The translations under genes and the position numbers were made by a program. The notes beneath the pieces are model-generated. The model was not told where the DNA came from and did no database searches. It worked only from the letters and a program-made list of their open reading frames with translations. Positions 44,207 through 55,408 of a stretch of 64,000 nt of DNA are shown here, in pieces (position 1 is the stretch's first letter; each line of letters starts with the position of its first letter). Origin of the DNA: Karalla daura (taxonomy: Eukaryota > Chordata > Actinopteri > Chaetodontiformes > Leiognathidae); assembly GCA_029224185.1 (NCBI GenBank), contig CM055207.1, forward strand, positions 14,215,791 through 14,279,790, written 5' to 3'.

Positions 44207-44260
44207 CGGGGGATGGAGGGGCGGTGGGGCGGGGCGGGGGATGGGGTGGGGGGGGGGGGT
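44207..44260. repeat. G-rich, quadruplex-prone tract
   Basis: At least six runs of four or more G separated by one to a few bases, closing with a G13 run. On the plus strand this comfortably satisfies the G-quadruplex rule. Confidence 0.85.
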
Positions 44261-44269
44261 TTAAGCAGT

Positions 44270-44760
44270 CGTTTTAAAAGAAAGATTGTGTAGTGGGTGC
44301 GGGAGCCACCTCCACAACTTCAATAAACTCCCCTTTGTGTAATACAATAAGCATTTATCAGCTTGTTTTCCCCCGCCATTCGCTCTAATGGCTGACTGTC
44401 AACTCCCATTATCTCTGCCATATATCTGTCTATCTGTGGTGTTTTTCCCCACGGTCTGAGTAAGAATTTAATGCGGACACAACAGGACATGTGACACAAA
44501 CTTATCTCTGGGATGTGTGGGAGTGCGATGAAGATGCTATCGCGGATCTCAGTTTGCACTCGGTGGGGTCATGAACGAACGTACTGTTGGCTCAATACTA
44601 TCTGCTTGGTGAAATGTTTACATCTGTGTGCCGTTAGCGCAGTGCGTCCTCTGCTTTTATTTAATATTCTGGGAGCACACCGGGTGCTGTTGTGGCTTTT
44701 TTGTCTGATTGTGACAGATAAAAGCTCTGTGGCATAATGCTGCTGTGGTCCACCAGCTGA
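44270..44760. promoter_or_regulatory. Candidate regulatory block
   Basis: Repeat-free, non-coding sequence between a G-rich tract and unique DNA, with CAATAAACTCCCC, GCATTTATCAGC, GCTCTAATGGCTGAC and AGAATTTAATGCGG words. Evidence is textural only. Confidence 0.28.
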
Positions 44761-45153
44761 GCTGCAAACCTGCCCAGCAATCGTGCAGAATCTAGTCGCA
44801 TCCTCCACTGTAACCCGGACAAGCAGCTGGGAACATGAGTCTGGCCAGCAAAGTCTGCTTCCTATGCTGAAAAGCCAATTATATGAACCAGTGACTCGTT
44901 TTTTCGATATAAATATTGTCTTGATTTAATTCTTTATGATTGAGGTTAACATATGGTGCACATGGGACCGCACATTAATGAAGAATTAATCATTTCACAG
45001 CAGCTTCAGTCCAATAACCCCCTTGGACATTAATTATGGTACAAATCTGAGGTGAGACAAGTAAAAACCCACAAGATATATAACTTAATATAGTTACTTT
45101 TTAAGATTAATGCGACCGTAAAAGAAATGATTAACAATAGAACATGGAATCTG
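44761..45153. other. No gene seen
   Basis: AT-rich unique DNA with homeodomain-like ACATTAATGAAGAATTAATC near 44972. Confidence 0.45.
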
Positions 45154-45336
45154 CCCATCCATCCATCCATTATCTGGCTCACTTTGTACCTTGATGTTGG
45201 GGTCTGGCACATGTAGAGCACGGTTTTGGACTCTAGGAGCAAACCAGAGGACTCAGAGAGAATGCTAACTCCGCACAAACTGCCCAGGAGTCAAATTCAG
45301 GTTAACCACGAGCTGACGTGCTGCCCACAACATGGG
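45154..45336 (-). mobile_element. SINE copy, partial
   Basis: The inverted tail CCATCCATCCATCCATTATC is followed by GGTTTTGGACTCTAGGAGC, AATGCTAACTCCGCACAAAC and GTGCTGCCCACAACATGG (inverted head). Confidence 0.8.
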
Positions 45337-45574
45337 ATGAGAAACATAGACAAAGACACAAGCTGCTCTCCAAAAGTGGATGGACCCACTCATTTGTGCT
45401 GCACCCGCTCCTTTACTTGTGCCCCCAGCCCCTGCTGGAGTTACAGTGCACCACATTGTGGGATAATTTGTATTGCTCCCATGGCACTTTCTTCTCTTGT
45501 CCCCTCCTGTATCTGTTTTTTTTTTTTTTGATATTTTCACCGTTTTTTTTCCTCTGCGTCCAGTTTTTTTGCAG

Positions 45575-45655
45575 AGCAGCGTCATCCTCGGTACTCGAGA
45601 CAAATCGGTCCCTCGGGGTCACCGATCGTCTGCCCCCTCGCTGGAAATGCAGACG
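45575..45655 (+). other. Candidate cassette exon (81 nt)
   Basis: A strong pyrimidine tract (CCGTTTTTTTTCCTCTGCGT) and TTTTTTTGCAG precede it, and AGACG|GTGAGTG, close to the ideal donor, ends it. The segment is 81 nt, 27 whole codons, and its register is open: SSVILGTRDKSVP then RGHRSSAPSLEMQT. The Ser/Arg-rich composition would suit a disordered linker. I do not recognise the protein and no flanking exon is in view. It is the best exon candidate in the window, but other AG acceptors (at 45576 and 45579) and chance cannot be excluded. Confidence 0.28.
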
Positions 45656-46089
45656 GTGAGTGTGACATGGTGAGAGAAGGAGGGATGAGTCACCTCAAAG
45701 CAAATAATTCCTGCTCTCCAATTTACAAGTGTAAGTAAATAAAGACGGGCAGCAGGTGATGAGTGGAAAGCGGGACGAGTCATACTGCATACTAATGAAG
45801 CTGTCGCTGCTGCATCACAGCGTTATTTGTACTTCAAATATACTATATTTTATTGCTGTTTCACTTCAGTTTTAGACATGACGTACATCATGACATGTCG
45901 TACAGTAAGTGTCTGGGATTGTTAAGTCCAATGCATGACGATGCATTGACATTTCTGTGGGCTATTTCTCAGTCGGGTTCGCCTTCACATCAAATTTCTA
46001 ACCCAGACTTTATATCTTGCAGCGAGGATCTTGACACACTGTGGCTGTACATCATCTCGTCCTCATAAAACAAATAATAGTTTTATACG
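45656..46089. other. No gene seen
   Basis: Unique sequence downstream of the candidate exon; short frames only. Confidence 0.45.
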
Positions 46090-46420
46090 GCGATATTATA
46101 TATGGCTATGGACCTTAAAGTTTTATATAATAGTTTTCAGCTCCAGGCAAAGTTAGTCTCGACTCGCCTTGGGCCAGAACGCGCTCGCAGACACCTCAGT
46201 GTGAATGATGTGCAGTTGGAGACCAGTGAGAAGCTCTTAAAACCCGGCAAAATGTCTCCTTCTGTGATCCAGTCAGGGCTGGCAGTGGAAATGGTCCTCG
46301 GGCGTGAGTGGCTCACCTTAAACGCCTCTGCTGGCATCAGGCAGTATCTATCCGGGGTGATGAGCGTCTGTCTGCCCTGCCCGGGATCCTTTGAATGCTC
46401 TTAATGGGACGATGTGGGAA
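46090..46420. promoter_or_regulatory. Candidate regulatory block
   Basis: Non-repetitive DNA carrying a 100-codon plus frame (46102-46404) and an antisense frame. The frame has no domain, so I favour non-coding constraint. Codon-level conservation would settle it. Confidence 0.25.
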
Positions 46421-46680
46421 ACATCCCTGCCGGACCAGCAGCCAGTAACTAGCTCCCGCTGTCTTTAGAGTCTGGGCCAGCGGGCGCACTCGTTTACCCA
46501 AGCATCATTAATCTTACTTTTCCTCGGCCTGTCCTCCCACCACCTCCTCCTCTCCCAGGGTGGTCTCCCTCGGGCACTCGTTTACCTCCCCGCTTCTTTT
46601 TTCGCTTTCGTAACACACACTCCAAGAGTTGCACACGAACTAACGCACTTATGCCCTCTGTATCCACTCTACCCCACTCC

Positions 46681-46699
46681 CCTCTCTCTCTCTCTCTCT
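46681..46699. repeat. (CT)n microsatellite
   Basis: A short CT run. Confidence 0.9.
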
Positions 46700-47400
46700 G
46701 GGTTTTAGGAAGTGGAGCAGCAAACGTCCTGAGATGCTAGCGATAAGGTGTCGGCCCAGAGGACGACTCCTGCAGGTGCACACTTTTCAGGTCAGGCTGT
46801 GATGACTCAGCAGCTCAGCTCAGCTCACACATGCACACTATCTCACCAGAAGTACTGACAGGCAGCCATGTTATAGGGGAAAATCATTTAGCATCTTTAG
46901 GGTTATTTAGCGATCTTTGATGTCCTAGTTTCATATCTGATGGTGTTTGAGGTTATGGTGCATGACTGGATGCACGCACGGTAAATGATACCTGAGGCTG
47001 TTAAAAAAGCATTAGGTCAGAAATGCATTTTTCAAATTTCAAAGAGGACCTGATTTTTGTAATAATGTAACCAACCGTACAGTGATGTGCCAGAACTGCA
47101 AATGAATAGTAACAGGATTGGAATATGAGAAATGGTTCCAAAAGTTCCATTGTTGCACTCACTCTCAAACTGAATTACAGCTACTGCCTCTGTGTACAAA
47201 AGCATCTGGAGCTTCCAGGTGCTTCGTTTTGAGCCATGTATTTTGTTATCTTTAATAGATGACAATCTCCTCATGCTACTTAGCAGATATATCAAATGTG
47301 AGTATTTTGTGCTAGAAGGACTTACTGAGCACATATGGCTCCTCATTTCTCCCTCTCAGGATTTATCATCTGTCTATTGTTTGAGATTAGATTTTGCTTG
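46700..47400. other. No gene seen
   Basis: Unique AT-rich DNA. Two frames of 104-110 codons on opposite strands overlap and are unrecognised. Confidence 0.45.
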
Positions 47401-47607
47401 TCCATTCATCCATTATCCTGCCCACTTTGTACCCAGTTGTGTCACATGGGTCTGCTGGAGCCTGCTGGCAGGGAATACACAACATGTACACCATTCACTC
47501 TCCATTTACTCACCGTGGTTTTGAGCTGTGGGAGGACTCCACAGCCCTCTGTCCTCTGTCTGGGATGCAAACTAGCAACCTTTTAGCTGTGATCACCAAG
47601 TCCTCCT
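47401..47607 (-). mobile_element. SINE copy, partial
   Basis: The inverted tail TCCATTCATCCATTATCCTG is followed by GGAATACACAACATGTACACC, TTTTGAGCTGTGGGAGGAC and GGGATGCAAACTAGCAACC, ending in an inverted head remnant. Confidence 0.75.
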
Positions 47608-48204
47608 TTTACATTTGCATTTTTATGTTTTATATCCAGTTTTCACATCGAAGTTGTTTGATGAAAGAGACATTCATGATGGGAATATTGGCACAGTTGG
47701 TAAATATCCGACTGTCTCCACTTAACTAGTAAATGTGCTATTAGTGCATGAGGGCAGGGTTTTGCCTCCCCTTTCGCATCTTGCTGCAAATGAAAACACA
47801 GAGACGAAGTGCAGAGCCTGCACCAAGCTGCCCGCCTTTGTTTCAAAGACAAGTCTGTGTCAAAATAAGTTCACAGCATCTGCAAAGGCACTGCAAAGGC
47901 TATTCCTCAGCGCTTTGCTCCCTCCCTCTCCTTCTCCTCCTCCTCCCTCCTCTACTTCCACTCCCCCCCCATAGCAGATGAAGAAAAACGACCTGTATGC
48001 GCTAATCAAATGTCAAGAATTACATAACTGCGTGGCTGGTTCAAAAGCGGCTTTGTGAGGTTTATCAGAGCTAATGCGTGGAGGTTCAAGTTGCTGTGCT
48101 TCAAAAACAAATCCAAGGTGAATCTTCAGCCTGATCAAAATTACAGGCAGGTGGTAGACATTTGCTTTTTAAGGCGCAAGCTCATAGCATGAATCCTGCA
48201 GGAT
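47608..48204. other. No gene seen
   Basis: An octamer match lies at 47613-47620. A pyrimidine-rich run ends with C8 near 47964-47971. No gene. Confidence 0.45.
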
Positions 48205-48493
48205 GATGTGCAGAAGTGGGGTGATATGATGATCCCTCGCAGCGAGAAGGTTCCCGGTTTGAATCCCAGTCAAAGCGAGCGCTACAAAGTGGATTTTTTT
48301 TTACCTTCTCCTCGTGTCTGTGTGTTTCACAAAAACCAAGGTAGACTGAAGAAGTGAGAGTGACTGGTGTGTGTCCTGTGATAGACTGGTGACCTGTCCA
48401 GGACGTACCACTACTTCATCCCCTGTGCGTTGGAGCGCCAGCAGACCACTGTGACACCATTTGGTGCAAAGCCGGTTAGATAATGGATGGATA
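48205..48493 (+). mobile_element. SINE copy, near full length
   Basis: A tRNA-like head with GGTTCCCGGTTTGAATCCC (B-box-like), an internal T9 run, GTGATAGACTGGTGACCTG, TCCAGGACGTACC, and the tail GGTTAGATAATGGATGGATA. Confidence 0.85.
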
Positions 48494-49489
48494 CAAAAGA
48501 GTTTTTTTCTTTTTTTTTTCTGGAGGGCATGCTGTTAGATTTGATGTACTGCTCCGGCTGGAGAGGATAAGGGACATTAGGAGGCTCAAGATACCATGAC
48601 AACCACAAACACTTATGTACAGCACCCCACTTAAGGCAGAGGCGCAGAACAAAAAGAGAGAGTAGATGTTCTCATTGGGTTTAATGGACGGCAAAGCAAA
48701 ACATGGGACGCACTTGCAGGCTCACATGCAAAACAAAAGTTTGCACAATCCTTTTGTGGTTTAAAAAAAGAAAAAAAAATCTGCTTCCGTTAGGAGCATT
48801 CATACGAGCTAAAAAGACAAAAGTGGGGACTCCAAAACCTGGGCACTGGGATTCGGGTGGGTAGGGGGCGGTGGACTTCAAAGTCCTCCCCCGTTTAAGT
48901 ACATTTCTTTGAGCATCCTTGCAGGAAGCAACGGTGGATAAAAGAGAGGCAGACAATGGGGTTGCTTTGATGTGAATAGGTAAAGCTCCTAGCCACTCAA
49001 AGCAGAGGCTATAAGGACAACTTTGCATATCGGCGGGTCTGAGTTTGAGGAGCTCTCCATCGCTGCACTATTGTATTTGGAGAGTGAGAGGTGATTCAGT
49101 CCCTCGGTGCAGCCCTGGCGCGGCACTTGAGCGGTTAAAGTTTCTCCTGTCTGAGCAGACAATCCACATCCGTTTTATTTAGTTATTTCATTTTTATCTG
49201 GAACATTTCGTACCCGTGTTTCGCAGCCGGCACATTTCAAATGTCTTGAGTGCTTTTATTTATTCAGACATTTATTTATTAATTTAATCGTCACTCTTCA
49301 CTGACGCCCATGCTGAGCATCACAAATGACTAACTCTGGATTTGTACAAGGTGACAAGCCACCACGGAGACCAACTGTGAACACATGTTTGTTTGCATTC
49401 CAGGGTAAATGGACATTTCTTTCTCCGTTTTGTGCACGGCATGTTTTAGTTCAATGAATGTATGAATGCCTCCCTCACGATGCAGGTGA
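48494..49489. other. No gene seen
   Basis: A T10 run near 48511, then unique DNA. A 115-codon minus frame (48681-49028) is unrecognised. Confidence 0.45.
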
Positions 49490-49508
49490 TTTTTTTTTTT
49501 TTTTTTTT
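49490..49508. repeat. T-homopolymer
   Basis: A T run of about 19 bases. Confidence 0.9.
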
Positions 49509-49850
49509 GCTTTATGTCTGGTGAAGAAAAACTTTTCAGAGGTCATGAGCAGAAAGAAATGCTCGAAAGACATGGAAAATAAATGCTGGCGACGCGTGTT
49601 AAATGGAGAATAATCATGGGCTTTATCTGTATGTTACTGACTGGAATTTGGTGATTCGCATTACTGTCAACACAGTGTGTTTAATTCAATAGCGTTCTCT
49701 AAAGGAAATGCTGTTTGACATAACAGCCAATAACATAAACAACGTTGACAGATACCCTTAATTAGGCCAGAAAACCAATAGCTGCAGATAATACAACAGC
49801 TGTTTCTCATCAGAGCAAAGACAGAAATATTTATCATTTAGTCAATGGTT
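49509..49850. promoter_or_regulatory. Candidate conserved non-coding element
   Basis: Repeat-free block: GAGAATAATCATGGGC, GTGTGTTTAATTCAATAGCG, AACAGCCAATAACATAAAC and TTAATTAG at 49758-49765. No reading frame. Strongly enhancer-like texture. Confidence 0.38.
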
Positions 49851-50324
49851 AAAAAAGATGGATCTCATCATCGGGACTAGGAAACACAAGACTGAAGGGT
49901 TTTATTGTCTTTGTGTCAAAGAAACAAGTCGGGAAGTGGGTTCGACCATTTATTTTATCTACATACATACAGTACTTGTTGTAATACCAACATTGTGCTG
50001 TTAGCACTTCCACTTGCCTTAACAGGTCATTATGATTTGGTTTGAATAACAACTTGAGGTTTAAAAAGTTTTCTTCTTTTCCTTCCCTAATAACCTCAGA
50101 ATTCCCCAGGTTTTTATCCCATTAGCTAGGTCTTGACCCCGTGGTTAACTGCCGACTCAGCATGCTGCCTCTAAAGCAGTGCATTCGGGCGAAGTATCTA
50201 AAAAAGTCACATCAGAAGATGACAATCTGCTAGTATCAGAGCTTTTATTAAGTGCAGTTATATACAAGAGTAGGATTCCATTCTGGTTAGCTCTGAAAAA
50301 GAGCTTGCTTCCTTTTTGGTTGAA
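49851..50324. other. No gene seen
   Basis: AT-rich unique DNA. Confidence 0.45.
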
Positions 50325-50536
50325 GCTTACATGTTCTCCCATGTCTTTATGGGTTTATCTCACCGTGTTGCAATTTTTTCCAAAAATGTGCATGTTCCCA
50401 GGTGTGAGTACGTGAGTAAATGGTGTGTGTGTGCGTGTGTCCTGTGAGAGACCTGTCCACGAGGTAGTCCCTGCCTTCACCCTGTCTAACCTCAGTGACT
50501 TTTACTATATAAAGTGAGTAAGACAATGGATAGATG
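50325..50536 (+). mobile_element. SINE copy, diverged
   Basis: GCTTACATGTTCTCCCATG, CCAAAAATGTGCATGTTCCC, AGGTGTGAGTACGTGAG, GTGAGAGACCTGTCCACG and ACAATGGATAGATG mark body and tail; the head is missing. Confidence 0.75.
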
Positions 50537-50735
50537 TACAGTATCTATCTATATAGATCTGACAACTAAATAACTCAATATTTGTTTTTAGGCAGGCAGA
50601 GATAAAAATGTAAATAACAGAAAGATCTGTGGCTGCTGACAATGCCAACGGTGATGAATTGCAACAAACATGTTCAAATATGTATTAATACTGAGATTTA
50701 TTATACTTAAATCCTTTTCAGTTCTTTGTTTTTTT
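50537..50735. other. Short spacer without a gene
   Basis: Unique AT-rich DNA between the SINE copy and the next enhancer-like block. Nothing recognisable. Confidence 0.4.
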
Positions 50736-51250
50736 CTGTTGTAATTAATGGCAAAATATACCTGTGTACAATTAAAATGGAGACGCTTGACATCGGTATT
50801 TGTACAAAGCCATGATGTACGTTTTAATTAACCATCATGTTCTGCTTTAAAAGGCCATCATAAGAACAACAAGGCATGAATCATTAATAAACGTGGCAAA
50901 AACAGGTGATTATTGCACAGGATGGTGTCCCTGGCTGCCGGGTTGCGGCAGTGATTTGGCTTTATTTGGATCATAGCTCCCATGCTAATTATCTCAATGA
51001 CTTGTGTGGCCTGCAGTCACGGTACCAATAACACTGCAACACCTACCCTATATTTGGAAACATGTGGGTTATTTTTTTTTATTATTATTATTTCAGGGCC
51101 ATTTCTGAAGCTAATTGATGCGTGCATCTATGCGCCGTTTGGTTTGCGCGGCGCGGAGAAATCCGGTTTAATGGTGTCTACAGGGCAGAAAAGTCAGCTA
51201 CAGCTCCACAATCACTGTAATTACTAAAGAAAATGAAGGTCACCAGGAGG
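50736..51250. promoter_or_regulatory. Candidate conserved non-coding element (two parts)
   Basis: Left part: GTAATTAATGGC near 50741, TTAATTAA at 50824-50831, ATCATTAATAAACGTGG near 50880, CATGCTAATTATCTC near 50981. Right part, after a T10 tract: AAGCTAATTGATGCG near 51108 and TAATTA at 51218-51223. Neither part codes. The density of homeodomain words is among the highest in the window. Confidence 0.4.
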
Positions 51251-51780
51251 GAGTCCAGACTAATGAAAAAAGAGAATAATTAGAGAAAAGACATCTTTTA
51301 AGATATCAGTCACATATAAATCAAACCGGAGGTCGTTGTGGGTCAGAAGGTAAATCCAACTCGATAACAAAGGCATTCATCTGTTTGCTTTAACTTCTAT
51401 CATTTGATATGTGAAAGCACTTTTGTAAAGGCCTCAATTTGGTTCAGTAACAGCTCACACAGAGGTCACAGCTTCCAACACATTTTGAAGATTCCCAACA
51501 TCTCACACAGAGGAAGAAACCCACTAAGTATCCATTCAGTTCCTCTACTGTCGTCATTTTCCTCCTCTGAGGTCTTTTTGTCGTTGTTTTTCTGGTCTTC
51601 AGTAAAGTTGGTTTTAGACTTTGCCCTGGTTGGCGTCTGAGAACTGCCTGAGAGGAGAGGCGGCAGGGCAGGGAGACGCCTCACAGTGGTTTTTCATTTC
51701 ACCAGCTTCCTTAAACTTCGCTAACTAAGGGTATTTAGCCGCATCCACCCTTTTCATTAATTAGTCTGTTTTTTTTTCCG
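51251..51780. other. No gene seen
   Basis: Unique DNA; short opposed frames near 51404-51684 carry no motif. Confidence 0.45.
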
Positions 51781-51789
51781 TTTTTTTCT

Positions 51790-52000
51790 TTTTAAGTGCG
51801 TTTGATTGATTTGTTGTTCTCATCAACAACTGCCTCTCCCATTATGGAGCAGTTGAGGGGTGATCATTAAAAATCCATTGTTTGAGAGAACAGGCAACTT
51901 CAAAAGCTTGGCAAAGCTGCCGGCCCCTCTCCCAATGAGTGCAATTAATGCTCCCGATGGCTCCTAATAAGACCGTGCTGGAGTGCAGCGAACAGGAGGG
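51790..52000. promoter_or_regulatory. Candidate conserved non-coding element
   Basis: GTGCGTTTGATTGATTTG, GGGTGATCATTAAAAATCC and GTGCAATTAATGCTCCC (CAATTAATG at 51942-51950) in repeat-free DNA. Confidence 0.35.
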
Positions 52001-52047
52001 AAGGAGTCAGGGAGAATCAGATCTTCAGCAGGAAGCGGGAAGAGGGA

Positions 52048-52082
52048 GTGTGTGTGTGTGTGTGTGTGGGGGGGGGGGGGGG
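52048..52082. repeat. (GT)n followed by G-run
   Basis: A GT microsatellite passing directly into about 15 G. Confidence 0.95.
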
Positions 52083-53850
52083 TTCTCTTTATGGATTCCA
52101 CCCTAATTTACTGCCTTATTATGAGTGATTCACAGCAGCCTTCTGGGAAACCTCCTCCTGTGGCGCTTTATAAAGACCAGGCTTTGATTGCCCGAGAGGG
52201 CGATGACCACAGGTGGTGCCAAACCTCAGCTCTGTGGCCACTTGCCTTGTGCAACTCGGTAACAAATAAGACAGAAAATACAGTTTTGCATTAAAACCTG
52301 TGCAGCTGCGAAGCCACACATCACTGGTTTCTCAGGTACGATGAACTGTCTGATTTGTGGAGGTGATTAGACACAGCTCAGAGCCAGTTACTCCTCCTGG
52401 TGAAAGACTGATTGAATTAAAGTCACCGGAGATGTTTGCTACATTACATCTAATGACGTACATATATGGGCCTGACGTGTAAAACACATTGCAACAAGTA
52501 TGACAAGCCGCAGCTTTTAACACAGGAGATATAAACCAGCAGCAAAATGAAATTTGGTTTGATTTAGGCAAGATTTTTGAAGGACAACCATCAGGCACTT
52601 ATTTTTTGGTTGAAAATCTGGATGGCACCAAAACAGCCAAAACCGAAGCTGCACAGACGAAAATCAACTGACTCTGAAACGTCATGATATCATGACAAGA
52701 ATGCTGGTGTGTGTTTAGCAACACACAGCAACACGCGCACAAGTAAACAGAGTGAGGTGATTTGGTCAAATGTAATTGGAAAGATGGAAACTGAATTAAT
52801 CCGTTCCTATCTGTGATCCATGACATTGCTGTTCGCTGGTATTGCAATATGGCTTCTACCTCTTCATCCTATTTTCAGTGTTTATTACACGACAGGCAGA
52901 AACAATCCAACAATCTGGAGACAGACACATCCTGCTGATTTTTCCCTGTTTTTTGCTGGTTTTGATAGAAAAACCCTCATGAACTCAGAAAGCTGCAACG
53001 CTCTGCTAGCGCTGTGTTCCTGTGTGATTGCCCTGATTAATAAATGTATTCTTTGACTTTGAAACAGTAGCCTCAGGGCTTGTGTCCATATAGTGTTCTT
53101 CACAGGCGCATCATCCCAGTGCTCTCCTGCCAGAGATAAACTCTATTTGTTGTTGTTGTTTAAAGCTTTCTCAGGCAGCAGTGGTAGAATCGATGAATTG
53201 TTCTTTACGTAAAAGGAAAAAAAAAAACTGCACCCTTGAGGTCCCTTCATCCTGGCATGTGGCTGGGAGTGGTGGTCATCTGGAGGTTTGGGGCTGAGCT
53301 GTAACATCTATGGTTCCTGTCTTAGGGGAGCTGAGGAACGCTCCACTGAAATGGAAACGAGCCTCCTTGAAGCTCTCAGATAGGTCATAAGTTGCATTTT
53401 ATTTTAAATAGTGAAAGGGAGATAAGAAGAAAGACTGTCAAAGTTTGTCAATTAAATAAGAGCAGAAAAAAGTCAAATTGTGATGCACATATACAAGCGT
53501 GACACAATCTCCAACAATGTCTGCGTACCCATTCCTGTTCATGTCGTCAATTTACATTAATGAAGCCACATCGCACTACTTGTTCTACATACTAGTCTAC
53601 TTAGACAGTGTGGTTGCTCGAAGATACCGAAACTATATTATTTCAACACCTAAAAAAAGGCTTGTAACAGCAAAATCAACTGATGGAACCAGTGTTCCAT
53701 TGCTTCTATGTTGGCACTGGAGAACAAGGATCAACACTCTATTCACTCGTTCTAGGTTCTGCTTAAGATTTCCAAACAAAAAGAGGCACGTATCTGTGGT
53801 ATTGGAATGGGAGATGTCGTGTACGTGCTGGCAAGTGTGCAGTGGTATTG
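52083..53850. other. No confirmed gene
   Basis: Unique DNA with a 16-bp palindrome GTCATGATATCATGAC at 52681-52696. A 128-codon plus frame (53499-53885) is unrecognised and ends in the CTCF-like site. Confidence 0.4.
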
Positions 53851-53856
53851 GTTGGC

Positions 53857-53872
53857 AGAGCAGGGGGCGCCA
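53857..53872 (+). promoter_or_regulatory. CTCF-like site
   Basis: AGAGCAGGGGGCGCCA matches the CTCF core (AGRKGGCRS fully, with three of five upstream positions). If bound, it could mark a loop or domain anchor. Motif evidence only. Confidence 0.35.
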
Positions 53873-53899
53873 CTTAATCGGCTGAATTATCAAGGTGCT

Positions 53900-54320
53900 T
53901 TATGGGTGTTCGCCGCGCGCAGGAGGGAGAATTCCTAAAGTAAATAACGCTGCAGGCTGAACTGCAGGGATGTACAGCGTGCCATGAGCACAAATGACTG
54001 GAATAATTGGTAGATAGTGACACATCCGCTTAAGCAAAAGTGCTAGCTCTCCCTGACAGCCGGGAATTACAAGGGTCGGTGACACGAAACGGAAGCGAGC
54101 AATTGAGACAGTTGTAAGAGTCGCAGCCCTCCCCCCTCGCTCCCCGCTCCTGGAAACCCTTGTATCTGTGTCTTCTGGAGCTATTGTGGGGAGTTTGGCT
54201 GACAGTGACGCGCTCCTTTCGAGTGCTGCTCAAAAGAACGGATTGACTTTGTCATGTTCCAAACTGTCATTCATTATTAAACCCTCTTGTTTGCTTTTCG
54301 CCTGAGGGACGAGGCTTTCC
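53900..54320. promoter_or_regulatory. Candidate conserved non-coding element
   Basis: TAAAGTAAATAACGCTGCAGG, ATGACTGGAATAATTGG, GCGAGCAATTGAGACAG and CATTCATTATTAAACCC in repeat-free DNA. Only short frames. Confidence 0.33.
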
Positions 54321-55185
54321 TTTCCTTTAATAACCTTGGCGCTGGTGCTCGCTGAGTCTCGCCCCTTGTTTTTCTCCGTGGAGTGATGGTGGGGATGAAT
54401 AAATGAAGAGCCGCGTCGGCCTCTCACCACGTCCGTGCCCGTCCCTCCAGCTGTGGTTTTCTCACCTCTGACAGGATCAATCCTAAGTGGCTCGCAGGTA
54501 AAAGTATGGAGAAACAGACTTCACATAACCTTCGAGGTGAGGACCAGGTTAAAGAAAAAACGAGGTGAAAGGAAGCAGAGGAAGTTCTGGCCTGTCTGTC
54601 TATGTCTTTTGACTCATTATGCCTTCTCTCCCTCTCAGGAACAGAACGGGTCCTGACATATTCTGCAGTCGCTAGGCTGAAACATGCAAGGCTTAACAGG
54701 ACTCCTCGAAGGGGTCATTTGCTGGCACAGCCATTAGCTTTGCTCCCAGTCAGCTGATGTGCAATCACCTGCAGCTTAGTGCTGCTTGTGTAATGTTAGT
54801 TCTGTGCACTTGGACCTTATCTCAGTTTACTTTGCCTACGATAATGTTTGCACATGCAAGGAATGGGGATAAATTACCCCGTGACTCTCAGCAAATTCTT
54901 GATCGGCCCAGCAAAGCAGCTCATGCAGACACATCCCTGATAAAGATCTTCACACATCCAATCCATTTTGGGGCCAGAAACACAAACAGATGAATTATTA
55001 ATGGTGTTGGAATGAAAAGTATGCCACAGCACAACATGATTGTCTTGAGCAGCGTGGCCGTTTCTTGATTAATCACAAAATTGTTTGGTCTGTAAAAATG
55101 TAAAATAAATAAAGTGCATCACAAATTATGATAGCTGAAGAACCAGCACAACTGAGACTCAAGCATTCAAATTCTCATCACTATT
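54321..55185. other. No gene seen
   Basis: Unique DNA; short frames without motifs. Confidence 0.45.
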
Positions 55186-55408
55186 GTGAGATAGAGTCGT
55201 GATTAGTGCTGTCTCCTGTAAGCAAGAAGGACCAGCATCTGACTCCTTGGTCAGAACCAAGGATCTTTCTGTGAGGAGTTTTCATGTTCTAACCCATGTC
55301 GGCTACACTGGTTTCATTCCACAGTCCCAAAACATGCCCCTAGGTGTGAGTGTTGAGAGTGAATGGTGCTTGCACAGAAAGCCTCTGAAGTAATGGATGG
55401 ATGGATGG
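55186..55408 (+). mobile_element. SINE copy
   Basis: A degraded tRNA-like head, GTTTCATTCCACAGTCCC, AAACATGCCCCTAGGTGTG, and the tail TAATGGATGGATGGATGG. The region between body and tail is shortened. Confidence 0.75.

Noticed and set aside
48236..48275. tRNA-like B-box sequences (also at 1500, 42985 and 55860)
   Set aside because: They belong to SINE heads or isolated SINE remnants; no complete cloverleaf is present.
52681..52696. 16-bp palindrome GTCATGATATCATGAC
   Set aside because: About one such palindrome is expected by chance in a window of this size.
53499..53885. 128-codon plus-strand frame
   Set aside because: Unrecognised, overlaps an antisense frame, with no splice or promoter context.
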